This document shows positions 27,899-36,375 of a stretch of DNA of 64,000 nt, one piece after another. Source of the stretch: Aquimarina sp. AU474 (GTDB lineage Bacteria > Bacteroidota > Bacteroidia > Flavobacteriales > Flavobacteriaceae). The notes below the pieces were generated by a model, which saw nothing but the letters and a program-made list of their open reading frames with translations, had not been told where the DNA came from and made no database searches. The translations under genes and the position numbers were made by a program. Each line of letters opens with the position of its first letter. Positions within the stretch are counted from its first letter, which is position 1. The stretch is taken from the NCBI RefSeq assembly GCF_900312815.1, contig NZ_OMPE01000007.1:310001-374000 (forward strand). The letters are read 5' to 3'.

Positions 27899-28552
27899 AT
27901 GGAACAAACAATTAAAATTTTCATTTACATCCACGCCTTCTTTGGCGGTTTAGGGTTGATCACAGGGGTGATGAGTATTATTGCAAAAAAAGGAAGTCCT
28001 TTACATAAAAAAACGGGTAAATTATTTTCAATCGGTATGATTACCAGCTCGTTGATCTCTTTACCCATTTGTTGGTTACCTAACCATAAGAATCTATTCT
28101 TGTTTTTAATAGGGTTGTTTACTATTTATTTAGTACTTGTTGGTAATAGAGCGTTAACTTTTAAATCAAAATACAAAAAACAAGCCAATGGTATTGATAA
28201 ATTTATTTCTGGCAGTATGCTTTTTGTATCTAGTATTATGGTGATTATTGGAATATATGGGGTTATTAACCAAGTAAGCAATAGTATTTTATTTTTATTC
28301 TTTGGTGTGATTGGCTCATTATTGGCTAGCAGAGATTTCAAGTTTTTTAAAACTTTTTCAAACTCTAAAAATGCATGGCTAAGTAATCATATAGGTAAGA
28401 TAATAGGAGCTTTTATTGCATCAATTACAGCTTTTATAGTTGCAGGAATCGGAATTGGAAGTGTTATTGCTTGGATTACTCCAACTATACTAGGAACATT
28501 ATATATCATATATTGGCAAAGAAAAACAACCATCAAAAGCCTTAACAGTTAG
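27899..28552 (+). CDS. Multi-pass membrane protein (DUF2306-like)
   Basis: The 217-residue protein has about six or seven hydrophobic helices. The first pair, IHAFFGGLGLITGVMSIIAKKG followed by LHKKTGKLFSIGMI, resembles the DUF2306-type membrane proteins with conserved His residues in the first two helices. No enzymatic motif is recognised. It stands alone, with no close neighbour on either side. Function unknown. Confidence 0.6.
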   Translation: MEQTIKIFIYIHAFFGGLGLITGVMSIIAKKGSPLHKKTGKLFSIGMITSSLISLPICWLPNHKNLFLFLIGLFTIYLVLVGNRALTFKSKYKKQANGIDKFISGSMLFVSSIMVIIGIYGVINQVSNSILFLFFGVIGSLLASRDFKFFKTFSNSKNAWLSNHIGKIIGAFIASITAFIVAGIGIGSVIAWITPTILGTLYIIYWQRKTTIKSLNS

Positions 28553-28722
28553 ATCATTCTAAAAAAATAATCTATAAACTAAATTTCAAAAAGAAGAAAA
28601 ACTTAAAGATATTTGGTAATTAAAGCTTAATAAATTTTGTAGTTTAGTATTTCTATAAGGAGAATATCTACCCACACTTTTTTCCTGATTAATAATACTT
28701 ATTCAAAATTAAATTATTTTTT

Positions 28723-29103
28723 ATGCATTTGTTGTTTCAAACCAATTCAGATTTACCTGATCAGGACACGGTAATTATTATTATGATCATTGTGGGTATA
28801 GCTTTCTATTTTATACCATCAATTATAGCATTATTAAGAGGTAAAAAGAATCTACTTGCCATTATTGCTTTAAACTTCTTTTTAGGATGGAGCTTTATTG
28901 GTTGGGTAATTTCTTTAGTTTGGAGTTTATCTAGTGATCATAAACCACAACCAATTGTTGTTAATCAACAAAGGCCCAAAATCAAAGAAGATGGAGAAGA
29001 TGGAATTGATAAATTAACCAAATTAAAAAAACTTTTAGATGAAAACACCATTACTCAAGAGGAGTTTGATCAACAAAAAAGTATTCTTTTGAAAAATCAT
29101 TAA
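28723..29103 (+). CDS. Superinfection-immunity-like membrane protein with SHOCT tail
   Basis: The 126-residue protein has two membrane helices (IIMIIVGIAFYFIPSIIALL and LAIIALNFFLGWSFIGWVIS) that match the superinfection immunity family named after phage T4 Imm, followed by a linker and a C-terminal SHOCT domain (DKLTKLKKLLDENTITQEEF). Such small proteins are common in bacterial chromosomes and need not protect against phage; there are no phage genes around. The SHOCT tail suggests oligomerisation or partner binding. Confidence 0.7.
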   Translation: MHLLFQTNSDLPDQDTVIIIMIIVGIAFYFIPSIIALLRGKKNLLAIIALNFFLGWSFIGWVISLVWSLSSDHKPQPIVVNQQRPKIKEDGEDGIDKLTKLKKLLDENTITQEEFDQQKSILLKNH

Positions 29104-29168
29104 CTTTTTACGACATCTAATAATAGATTAAATGTCTATTAAAAATAACCTACTAATCAACTTATTTT

Positions 29169-30062
29169 ATGTCTAATATCATAAAGTTTACTTTTGTTTT
29201 ACCAACAAGATTAAAGGGAGGAAGAAAATTTGATGATTATCTCAGGTTAAAAAAAATTCTAATTCCATCTTTAAGAAAAAATCTGTTACATAAAGAAGAA
29301 ATTGAGCTCCTCATTATCACGCCCGAAGAAGATTTATACCATTTTGACCCCGTCGATCTAGGATTGTTAGATTTTAAGTATCGCGTATTTACGGATAAAG
29401 ATGTTGTTGGCAAACAACAATTTATAATTGGATGGTTTAAGCAACAATTAATAAAGTTAGCCATCGCGGGCGAAGTTAAGTCATCGCATTATCTTACTTT
29501 GGATTCAGACCTAATATTATGTAATCCAATATCCTATAAAGATTTTTTTCAAGAAGACAAACCTATAATCCAAAAAGAAAAATATCAATATCATCTAAAT
29601 TGGTGGATAAATACCGCACAACTCATGGGGTATGACCAAAACTTTAATCCGCATGAAAATTGCCCAGGTGTTACTCCTGCAGTTTTAAGTAAAGAGTTAG
29701 TAATAGGCCTTGTTAATCATTTAAGAAATCATTTTAAAACTCATGATTGGATGGGTGCTTTAACAATACAAATTAAAAATTTCTCGAAAATTCCCTGGAC
29801 AGAATATTGCCTGTATTGGTTATACCTCATGAATGAGCATGACATATCTCGATACTATCACACTCATCCTCAAAAAGTATTATTAGGAGAAAGTATATGG
29901 ACAGAGAGTGATTATCATACTATGAAAGGAGAAATAGTAAATAAATTTTTCACTTATGATCATCACATGTTTAGTATTGTGCAAAGCAATTTAAATGAAT
30001 TAGATTTTAATGATCTGGTCACAGAAATATCAACACAAATAAACGACGAGTTAAACAATTGA
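29169..30062 (+). CDS. DUF6492-like protein, glycosyltransferase-type fold
   Basis: The 297-residue cytoplasmic protein begins KFTFVLPTRLKGGRKFDDY, has LLIITPEEDLYHFD, and contains SHYLTLDSDLILCNPI with a DxD-type nucleotide-sugar motif (D-S-D). Together these suggest a GT-A-like nucleotide-diphospho-sugar fold as in DUF6492. The rest, rich in Trp and His (YHLNWWINTAQLMG, DWMGALTIQ), is not informative. No sugar-biosynthesis genes are near, so its role is unknown. Confidence 0.55.
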   Translation: MSNIIKFTFVLPTRLKGGRKFDDYLRLKKILIPSLRKNLLHKEEIELLIITPEEDLYHFDPVDLGLLDFKYRVFTDKDVVGKQQFIIGWFKQQLIKLAIAGEVKSSHYLTLDSDLILCNPISYKDFFQEDKPIIQKEKYQYHLNWWINTAQLMGYDQNFNPHENCPGVTPAVLSKELVIGLVNHLRNHFKTHDWMGALTIQIKNFSKIPWTEYCLYWLYLMNEHDISRYYHTHPQKVLLGESIWTESDYHTMKGEIVNKFFTYDHHMFSIVQSNLNELDFNDLVTEISTQINDELNN

Positions 30063-30128
30063 AAATATAAAGAATAACTAGTATCTTGTTGATTAGATAG
30101 TATCAGAACATGTTAAATCAGGGATTTT

Positions 30129-30572
30129 ATGAGTACAAAAGACATTTCTTCTCAAGGCAATTTATTAAGTTTAAAAACAGTAATTAGAACAAAAGATTTT
30201 AATGCTTCGAAAAGGTTCTACACTCAGGTCCTTAATTTAGAGATCGTTGAAAAATATAACGATGGAGATGGATCTCAAGGCCTTATTTTGAGATATGGAA
30301 GTGAAAATAGCAATGCTTTTTTTGAAATTTCTGAAATATCAAGTGATCACTATTATCATCAAAAACCATTCGATGATAAACTAGAAAATGACAAAATTGA
30401 TATTCAGTTAAGAACTGAAAACATAGCTTATTGGGCATCTCATTTAAAAGAAAAATGGATTGCCAGAGGCCCCGTATTCCGACCATGGGGTTCGCAATAT
30501 CTTTATTTAAGAGATCCTGATGGGTTACAAATTATTATTTATCAAGAAAAAACTAAACACATTTCGAAATAA
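30129..30572 (+). CDS. VOC (glyoxalase/bleomycin resistance) family protein
   Basis: The 147-residue protein shows the vicinal-oxygen-chelate pattern of paired beta-alpha-beta units: TVIRTKDFNASKRFYTQVLN, then GLILRYGSENSNAFFEISEI, and YLYLRDPDGLQIIIYQE with the D-P-D-G turn and final Glu metal ligand. It could be a lyase, dioxygenase or binding protein. Its stop overlaps the start of the next GNAT gene by one base (TAATG), so the two are co-translated. Confidence 0.8.
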   Translation: MSTKDISSQGNLLSLKTVIRTKDFNASKRFYTQVLNLEIVEKYNDGDGSQGLILRYGSENSNAFFEISEISSDHYYHQKPFDDKLENDKIDIQLRTENIAYWASHLKEKWIARGPVFRPWGSQYLYLRDPDGLQIIIYQEKTKHISK

Positions 30573-31096
30573 TGAGTACAAATGAATATCTAATACGAGA
30601 TGCTACATCAGATGAATTCTCTATGATTGGTTTATTAATGGTAAATGTATATTCTCAATTAGAAGGTTTTCCTAATCAAGATCAACAACCCGAATATTAT
30701 AGTTTCCTTACTAATATTGGAAATTTAACTCAAAACCCAAAAACTAGACTCTTAATTGCCATTTCTGAAAATGGACAAATAGGAGGTGGTGTAGTATATT
30801 TTGGAGATATGACACACTACGGTTCTGGAGGTACAGCAACCAAAGAAAAAAACGCTGCCGGTTTTAGATTATTAGCCGTTGACCCAGCTACAAGAGGTAA
30901 AGGCATCGGGAAATTATTAACTAATAAATGCATAGAATTAGCCAAAGAAGAAAAACAAAACCAAGTAATTATTCACTCAACAAAAGCAATGCAAATAGCG
31001 TGGAAAATGTATGAAAAACTTGGTTTTATTCGAGCCAAAGATTTAGATTTTGTACAACGTGAATTACCAGTATATGGGTTTAGATTAAAGATTTAA
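30572..31096 (+). CDS. GNAT N-acetyltransferase
   Basis: The 174-residue enzyme has the acetyl-CoA-binding motif A in LLAVDPATRGKGIGKLLTNK (about residues 109-128) and the C-terminal IHSTKAMQIAWKMYEKLGF. It shares one base with the preceding VOC gene. A substrate cannot be named. The two-gene unit ends at a strong bidirectional terminator. Confidence 0.87.
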   Translation: MSTNEYLIRDATSDEFSMIGLLMVNVYSQLEGFPNQDQQPEYYSFLTNIGNLTQNPKTRLLIAISENGQIGGGVVYFGDMTHYGSGGTATKEKNAAGFRLLAVDPATRGKGIGKLLTNKCIELAKEEKQNQVIIHSTKAMQIAWKMYEKLGFIRAKDLDFVQRELPVYGFRLKI

Positions 31097-31106
31097 TAAT
31101 ACTCCA

Positions 31107-31149
31107 ATAGTAAAAAAGTTAGACCTTTAAAACCTAACTTTTTTACTAT
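31107..31149. terminator. Bidirectional rho-independent terminator
   Basis: A perfect 16-bp stem, 31107-31122 with 31134-31149, contains A6/T6 runs on its two arms, so it can end transcription from both the GNAT gene (plus strand) and the orphan gene at 31167 (minus strand), which converge here. Confidence 0.85.
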
Positions 31150-31166
31150 ATAACACACTTATACTA

Positions 31167-32000
31167 CTAGGATGCCAACAATTTGGTTTGCGAGTTTGGT
31201 ATACACATCTCAAGAATAACAATTACTGCATCGATAACATTATAACATATAGTCCACGGCATACTGGCCGGCGAAGCACTAACTTCCATCTGGGATCCTT
31301 CTCCTAAAATAGTAACACCCAAAGTAAGATCTCTTGCGATAAATGACCTTATGGTAGAGGCTATAATTTTGGCCAGTTTTAAAAGACCTATTATCGAAGT
31401 TAACTCTAGAAGAAGATTACCTGTTTTGACCTGCTCATTTTCAAACTGTTGTATTCCATCAATTCTTTTAGCAATTCTTCCTGGTAATTGATCCCAATCT
31501 TTGATCAAAGCATTAGGTCCAATGCTAATGATATTCAAAACAAAATTTGGTATTAAATTAAATAACCAATCCAAATCAGGAAATACAAGTTTAATAAATG
31601 GTAGTTCTTTACGCTCTATTAACCTATTAGTGGCCTGTATCATTTCTCCAATTCCGCTTATAAAATTCTCAATAGCAGTTTTGTTTACATCCATTTCTGC
31701 TTGCGGGATAGTTTTTGTATGACCTAAAAAACTTGTTGCAGCCGTTACCATCTGTTTAATATTGCTTATAAAACCCATTATACTATCCACAATACTTACT
31801 ATAGGGCTCTTTTTTAACTCTTTAACAATTAAACCAGGTATATTCTTAATGCCCTCAATAATTGAATTAAGCTTTCTGATAATATCGTTAATCCAACCAT
31901 TAATTTCTTGAATGGATTCTTGTTGTTCTTCTAACACGTTTAAAATATTACTCGTGTCTATCTTTACTTCATCAATACTATTATTATCATTTTTATTCAT
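31167..32000 (-). CDS. Orphan protein of unknown function with hydrophobic and amphipathic helices
   Basis: I do not recognise this 277-residue protein. The ORF is open to 32093, but the ATG at 32000 (MNKNDNNSIDEVKID) is the more natural start because the extra 31 residues are basic and unlike the rest. The N-terminal third looks coiled-coil (ILNVLEEQQESIQEINGWIN), followed by long amphipathic or hydrophobic helices (VSIVDSIMGFISNIKQMVT, LIPNFVLNIISIGPNALI, LLELTSIIGLLKLAKIIAST), with no signal peptide. The C-terminus has two Cys and ends ILEMCIPNSQTKLLAS. It stands alone and divergent from the TPR-esterase. Confidence 0.6.
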   Translation of the reverse strand: MNKNDNNSIDEVKIDTSNILNVLEEQQESIQEINGWINDIIRKLNSIIEGIKNIPGLIVKELKKSPIVSIVDSIMGFISNIKQMVTAATSFLGHTKTIPQAEMDVNKTAIENFISGIGEMIQATNRLIERKELPFIKLVFPDLDWLFNLIPNFVLNIISIGPNALIKDWDQLPGRIAKRIDGIQQFENEQVKTGNLLLELTSIIGLLKLAKIIASTIRSFIARDLTLGVTILGEGSQMEVSASPASMPWTICYNVIDAVIVILEMCIPNSQTKLLAS

Positions 32001-32275
32001 GACTAAAAAAGGTTTAGTTAATATTTGTTTATTACAAATTTCATGAATTAAATTTTCATTTAAAAGCCTATAAATACGTGATTTACGAATCAAGAATAAA
32101 TACGTTTAACCACCGTACTTTTATATTTTTACCGTAACTTTTAAGAAAATTTTCAAACTTAATAATCAGTTATACTTTATTTTAGAAAAGAAAACAAACC
32201 ATATGTAGGTATAAAGAAATTAACCATATTTCTTTTAAATTTAAACTCAACGTCAAAATTTGCACACACAGACTC

Positions 32276-33544
32276 ATGAAATCTAACTACCTAATCTTAT
32301 TTTTTTTATTCTTAATTATTAGTTTACAGTCTATATTTGGGCAAGTATCCAAACCAATAGCGTTTATAGAACAACATACTATAACATCTAACCTATTAGA
32401 ACAAGATATCACCTTAGATATTTATTTACCCGACAATTATTATAAAGCTTCTAAACAGCATTCTTATCCTGTTATTTTTTTATTAGAAAATGAATTTTTT
32501 TATCAAATTACAGGTACTGTTAAACACCTTAGCTCTGTAAGTAGCATGCCAGAAGTTATTGTTGTAGGATTTCCTGATGGTTTTAATAAGTTTTATGCCC
32601 CAATGGTATATACAAATAATAGTAATTTCTGGCCCAAAAGTTGGAAACAAATGCCTTTTGATGGTTCTCCAAAAATATTCGAAGAATTTTTCAAAGAAGA
32701 ACTGTTCACATATTTATCAAAACAATATCGCACAGCAGATTACAGAATGATTGTAGGCACCTCTCCTACTTCCACTTTTCCTATACACGCTTTTTGTAAA
32801 GCTCCCGGATTATTTCAAGCGCATATCGCGATTGCAGCAGGAGATATTATTGGTATGGGATACAAACCTCAGGAAACATTTATTGAAGCTATTACAGAAA
32901 GAATCAAAGCTTCTTCGGATTATAAAACCCATTTATATATTACATCGGCACAAGAGGATGTTGATCAGGATTCTGAGATCGGTAAAAATATCGAAGAATT
33001 AAAAAAACTAGTCGTAAAACTCAATTCTTCAAAATTAAAATTTAAAGCCGAAGTTTTTCCTAATGAGAGTCATTATGGTGTTGTATTACCCGCTTTTATA
33101 TCAGCGATGGAAACATTTTTCCCGAAAAAGAAATGGAATCCAGATTATCGCGATTTTGAAAAGTCTTCAGGTAATACAATAAACAATATTGACAATTATT
33201 ATAAACAATTATCTACCGAATACGGATTTAATATCCTACCTCGAGCCGAAAGATGGAATAGTGGTAGTAGTTTGCAAGCTAGTGCCAATCGATTGTTTCG
33301 ACAAAAACGATATAACGAATCTATTGAAGTATATAGACGTTTAGTAGAATATTGTCCAAAATCCCCTGCTGCTCTTAGTACATTAGCATCTGCTCTAGAG
33401 GCTAACAATAATCTTAAAGAAGCATTAATAACTCAAAAAAAAGCAGTCAACTTAGCAAAACAATTTGATAGCGATCACATGAAGTATTATGAAGAACATA
33501 TGGAAAAAATAGCCTCAAAACTTGAAGATGTAAAAAGGAACTAA
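32276..33544 (+). CDS. Secreted alpha/beta-hydrolase esterase with C-terminal TPR
   Basis: The 422-residue protein has a signal peptide (LILFFLFLIISLQSIFGQ), then an esterase domain of the IroE/Fes-like or esterase D type: LDIYLPDNYYKASKQHSYPV, PEVIVVGFPDG, nucleophile elbow IVGTSPTSTFP (probable Ser in GTSPTS), and ESHYGVVLPAF with the probable catalytic His. Residues from about 330 form two TPR-like helical repeats (ANRLFRQKRYNESIEVYRRL, ALSTLASALEANNNLKEALI). It may cut an ester in the periplasm, the TPR giving partner binding. Substrate unknown; no siderophore genes are near. Confidence 0.8.
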   Translation: MKSNYLILFFLFLIISLQSIFGQVSKPIAFIEQHTITSNLLEQDITLDIYLPDNYYKASKQHSYPVIFLLENEFFYQITGTVKHLSSVSSMPEVIVVGFPDGFNKFYAPMVYTNNSNFWPKSWKQMPFDGSPKIFEEFFKEELFTYLSKQYRTADYRMIVGTSPTSTFPIHAFCKAPGLFQAHIAIAAGDIIGMGYKPQETFIEAITERIKASSDYKTHLYITSAQEDVDQDSEIGKNIEELKKLVVKLNSSKLKFKAEVFPNESHYGVVLPAFISAMETFFPKKKWNPDYRDFEKSSGNTINNIDNYYKQLSTEYGFNILPRAERWNSGSSLQASANRLFRQKRYNESIEVYRRLVEYCPKSPAALSTLASALEANNNLKEALITQKKAVNLAKQFDSDHMKYYEEHMEKIASKLEDVKRN

Positions 33545-33629
33545 ACAGTGTCTTTTCTTTAATTTATATAGCTAATTTTTCACCTTCACGTATCGCGATA
33601 GTTTAATTAGTTTTTATTTTTTTTCGTCT

Positions 33630-33659
33630 TGATGTAACAATTTTAATAGTTATGCATCA
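33630..33659. promoter_or_regulatory. Imperfect palindrome upstream of the hydrolase-ECF operon
   Basis: TGATGTAAC (33630-33638) pairs with GTTATGCATCA (33649-33659) apart from a 2-base bulge, around a 10-base spacer. It lies 27 bases before the alpha/beta-hydrolase start and could be a regulator site or a leader hairpin. Confidence 0.35.
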
Positions 33660-33685
33660 AAGGGGAAAATCAAAACATAAAAACG

Positions 33686-34525
33686 ATGAAAACATTTAAG
33701 ATTACAATTGTATTTTTGGCAATGATGAGCCTTGGATTTAGTCAAACACCTTCAATTAAAACAGAAGTTCTAGGTAAAGGAACTCCGATTATATATTTAC
33801 CAGGGTTTACAACTCCTGGATCAATTTGGAAAGAAACTATAAATAATATTACTTTAAAAAATGAGGCCCATCTTATATCATATGCAGGTTTTAATGGTAA
33901 CGATCCTATTGCCATGCCCTGGTATAACACGATTAAAAATGAACTAGTAAATTACATAAAAAACCATAAACTAAAGAATGTAACTATCATAGGCCACAGT
34001 ATGGGAGGTAACTTGGCTACAGAATTAGCCTCAACGTTACCTAATCATATTGATAAACTTATTATCGTAGATGCAATACCCTGCATGCGCGAATTAATGA
34101 TGCCAGGAGTGCCTGCTAGTCAAATACAATATGAAAGTCCGTATAACAAACAGGTATTAGCAATGAACGAAGAACAGTTTAAGCAAACTGCAACTATGAT
34201 GGCACAAAACATGACCAATACCCCAGAAAAAATAGAAACACTTATCGAGTGGATTATGGTTGCCGATCGTAAGACTTATGTATATGGGTATACCGATTTA
34301 TTAAAGGTAGATCTTAGGCCGACTCTTAATAGTATAAATGCAAAAACACTAATATTAGGAGCATCATTTCCTAATGTAGAAATAGCTCAATCTAATTTTG
34401 AAAAACAATACGCTAGCTTAGCCAATAAAACAATCGAAATGGCTCCAAAAAGCAGACATTTTATTATGTTCGATCAACCTGAATGGTTTTACAAACAAGT
34501 AAATGCATTCTTAACAAATGAGTAA
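33686..34525 (+). CDS. Secreted alpha/beta hydrolase
   Basis: The 279-residue protein has a signal peptide (MKTFKITIVFLAMMSLGFSQ) and an alpha/beta-hydrolase fold: PIIYLPGFTTPGSIWKET, nucleophile elbow IGHSMGGNLATELAS, an Asp-bearing strand near DRKTYVYGYTDLL, and SRHFIMFDQPEWF with the catalytic His. It is probably an esterase or lipase of the periplasm. Its last 8 bases overlap the ECF sigma gene, so it belongs to the same operon, unusual for a secreted hydrolase. Confidence 0.85.
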   Translation: MKTFKITIVFLAMMSLGFSQTPSIKTEVLGKGTPIIYLPGFTTPGSIWKETINNITLKNEAHLISYAGFNGNDPIAMPWYNTIKNELVNYIKNHKLKNVTIIGHSMGGNLATELASTLPNHIDKLIIVDAIPCMRELMMPGVPASQIQYESPYNKQVLAMNEEQFKQTATMMAQNMTNTPEKIETLIEWIMVADRKTYVYGYTDLLKVDLRPTLNSINAKTLILGASFPNVEIAQSNFEKQYASLANKTIEMAPKSRHFIMFDQPEWFYKQVNAFLTNE

Positions 34526-35015
34526 AAAGAATCTACAACTTTTTGAAACAGTATACCAGCAGTGTTATCCAATGGTTTTGCAAATGTGCTTGGGTTTTAT
34601 GAAAGGTGATAATGATTTGGCAAAGGATCTTTCTCAGGAGGTATTTATTAATATATGGAATGCTCTTGATACATTTAAGAATCAATCCTCACATAAAACC
34701 TGGGTATACAGAGTAACCGTAAATACATGCTTACAATATCTAAGAAAAGAAAAAAAGAAGAAAAGAATATCTCTAGAAAAGGTGGAAAACTCTTTAGCAG
34801 ATAACCAACATGATCAAAATTTAGATCAAAACAAAACATTATATCTGGCTATAGGCCAATTAGAAGATTTAGACAGACTGATTATAATGATGGTGTTAGA
34901 AGGTCAAGATTATGATACCATATCCGAGATTCTTGGTATTAAACCAACTAATGTTAGGGTAAAGATTCACAGAATAAAAAAAAGACTTAAAAAAATATTA
35001 AACAATGAACGATGA
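34518..35015 (+). CDS. ECF-type RNA polymerase sigma factor
   Basis: The 165-residue protein has sigma region 2 (YPMVLQMCLGFMKGDNDLAKDL, FINIWNALDTFK, KTWVYRVTVNTCLQYLRK) and region 4 (LEDLDRLIIMMVLEGQDYDT, ISEILGIKPTNVRVKIHRIK). It directs polymerase to a small regulon in response to an envelope signal. It overlaps the hydrolase gene by 8 bases and the following membrane-protein gene by 11, so all three are translationally coupled. Confidence 0.9.
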   Translation: MSKKNLQLFETVYQQCYPMVLQMCLGFMKGDNDLAKDLSQEVFINIWNALDTFKNQSSHKTWVYRVTVNTCLQYLRKEKKKKRISLEKVENSLADNQHDQNLDQNKTLYLAIGQLEDLDRLIIMMVLEGQDYDTISEILGIKPTNVRVKIHRIKKRLKKILNNER

Positions 35016-35610
35016 TTTTGAAGCCCTTCAACGTGAATGGCAAAAGGATAAAGACAATATAAAAAGTGATACCACGACTATGAATGACCTCTTTTTCTTG
35101 ATTCAAAAGAAAAAAAAGGCTTCTGTGCGTTTTCAATTCGGGAACATAATTGTTCTATTAATTACTATGTTAGGCATTACAGCTTTTTTCTATTATGTTG
35201 CTCCTGTAAAGGAAACATTAAGTAGAATTGGAGCCGGACTCATGGTTATAGGTTTATTCTTGCGAATTGTGATTGAAATGATAAGTATTATTAAATCCAA
35301 AAATATTGATGTAAAAGATAATGTTTTAGAAACATCAGAAAAAACAATCACTTATTATAAATTTAGAAAAACAATCCATGGCCCAATAACCATAATCATA
35401 CTTGTATTATATACTATTGGTTTTTATATGATCACACCAGAGTTCAGCCTTTACTTTAGTACTTGGAAAATGATTTTAATCGATGTTTCCTACTTGGTAG
35501 CGGCATGTATATTTATTCCAATAATTAGAAAAAGTATAAAAAGAGAAATTCGAACTTTATTAGATATCATAGATCTAAAAAACAGGATAATTAATAATGA
35601 GCAGAGTTAA
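35005..35610 (+). CDS. Four-helix membrane protein, candidate anti-sigma factor
   Basis: The 201-residue protein has a cytoplasmic N-terminus of about 45 residues (DFEALQREWQKDKDNIKSD) and four hydrophobic helices (IIVLLITMLGITAFFYYV; GAGLMVIGLFLRIVIEM; ITIIILVLYTIGFYMI; DVSYLVAACIFIPII), then a basic tail. The position right after and overlapping an ECF sigma gene, with a soluble N-terminus, suggests an anti-sigma factor. It lacks the zinc-binding HxxxCxxC motif of classical ZAS anti-sigma factors, so the role is inferred from context. Confidence 0.65.
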   Translation: MNDDFEALQREWQKDKDNIKSDTTTMNDLFFLIQKKKKASVRFQFGNIIVLLITMLGITAFFYYVAPVKETLSRIGAGLMVIGLFLRIVIEMISIIKSKNIDVKDNVLETSEKTITYYKFRKTIHGPITIIILVLYTIGFYMITPEFSLYFSTWKMILIDVSYLVAACIFIPIIRKSIKREIRTLLDIIDLKNRIINNEQS

Positions 35611-35725
35611 GTATAATACTTCTATGTATGTTTCTTTTTGGCATTTATTTTTCTCTATCCAAAGTTTATATCAATATACAAAAAATGGTTATCTTGATCG
35701 GTAATTTGTATTTCAAATAGTATTC

Positions 35726-36304
35726 ATGCAGGATAAACCAGAACTATATTTTAAAACTGATCAAGAGTGGCGTTCTTGGTTACACAAAAACTATGATAAA
35801 TCGAATGGAGTGCATTTGATTTTTTATAAAGTTGAAACCAAAATACCTAGTATGCGTTGGGAAGAAGCTGTAAGAGTAGCATTATGCTATGGCTGGATTG
35901 ATTCTACAGTAAAAAAACTAGATGAGAAACGACGTCGACAATATTTCTGTCCCCGTAAATCAAAAAGCGTTTGGAGCAAAGTAAATAAAAACCATATCAT
36001 AGAGCTTACAAAAAATAGTCTCATGCATAAAAGTGGTTTAGCGAGTATAGATATTGCAAAAAATAATGGTTCTTGGGTCGCTCTTGATGATGTCGAAAAT
36101 GGGATTATCCCAAACGATCTTAAAGAGGCTTTTGATCAAAACCCCAAGGCTTTCGAAAATTATCAAAATTTTGCCAAAGGATACCGAAAAAGTTATTTGT
36201 ATTGGTTATTTAATGCGAAACGACAAGAAACTCGTGATAAAAGAATTGTTAGAATTATCCAACTGTGTGAGGCGAATCAAAAAAACATCGGAAACTGGGG
36301 GTAA
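35726..36304 (+). CDS. YdeI/OmpD-associated family protein
   Basis: The 192-residue cytoplasmic protein matches the YdeI family: YFKTDQEWRSWLHKNYDKS, MRWEEAVRVALCYGWIDSTV, the basic QYFCPRKSKSVWSKVNK, and a C-terminal YLYWLFNAKRQETRDKRIV. Members have been linked to peptide or bacteriocin protection, but the mechanism is unclear. It is a single gene. Confidence 0.85.
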   Translation: MQDKPELYFKTDQEWRSWLHKNYDKSNGVHLIFYKVETKIPSMRWEEAVRVALCYGWIDSTVKKLDEKRRRQYFCPRKSKSVWSKVNKNHIIELTKNSLMHKSGLASIDIAKNNGSWVALDDVENGIIPNDLKEAFDQNPKAFENYQNFAKGYRKSYLYWLFNAKRQETRDKRIVRIIQLCEANQKNIGNWG

Positions 36305-36375
36305 TTTGCATTAACACCACTTTAAGATAATTTATATCATAAATCCTTATTTTCGATTCTGATAAAATACACATC

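Noticed and set aside
33591-33600. Palindrome TATCGCGATA
   Set aside because: Ten bases are too short to be significant by themselves and no partner site is seen.
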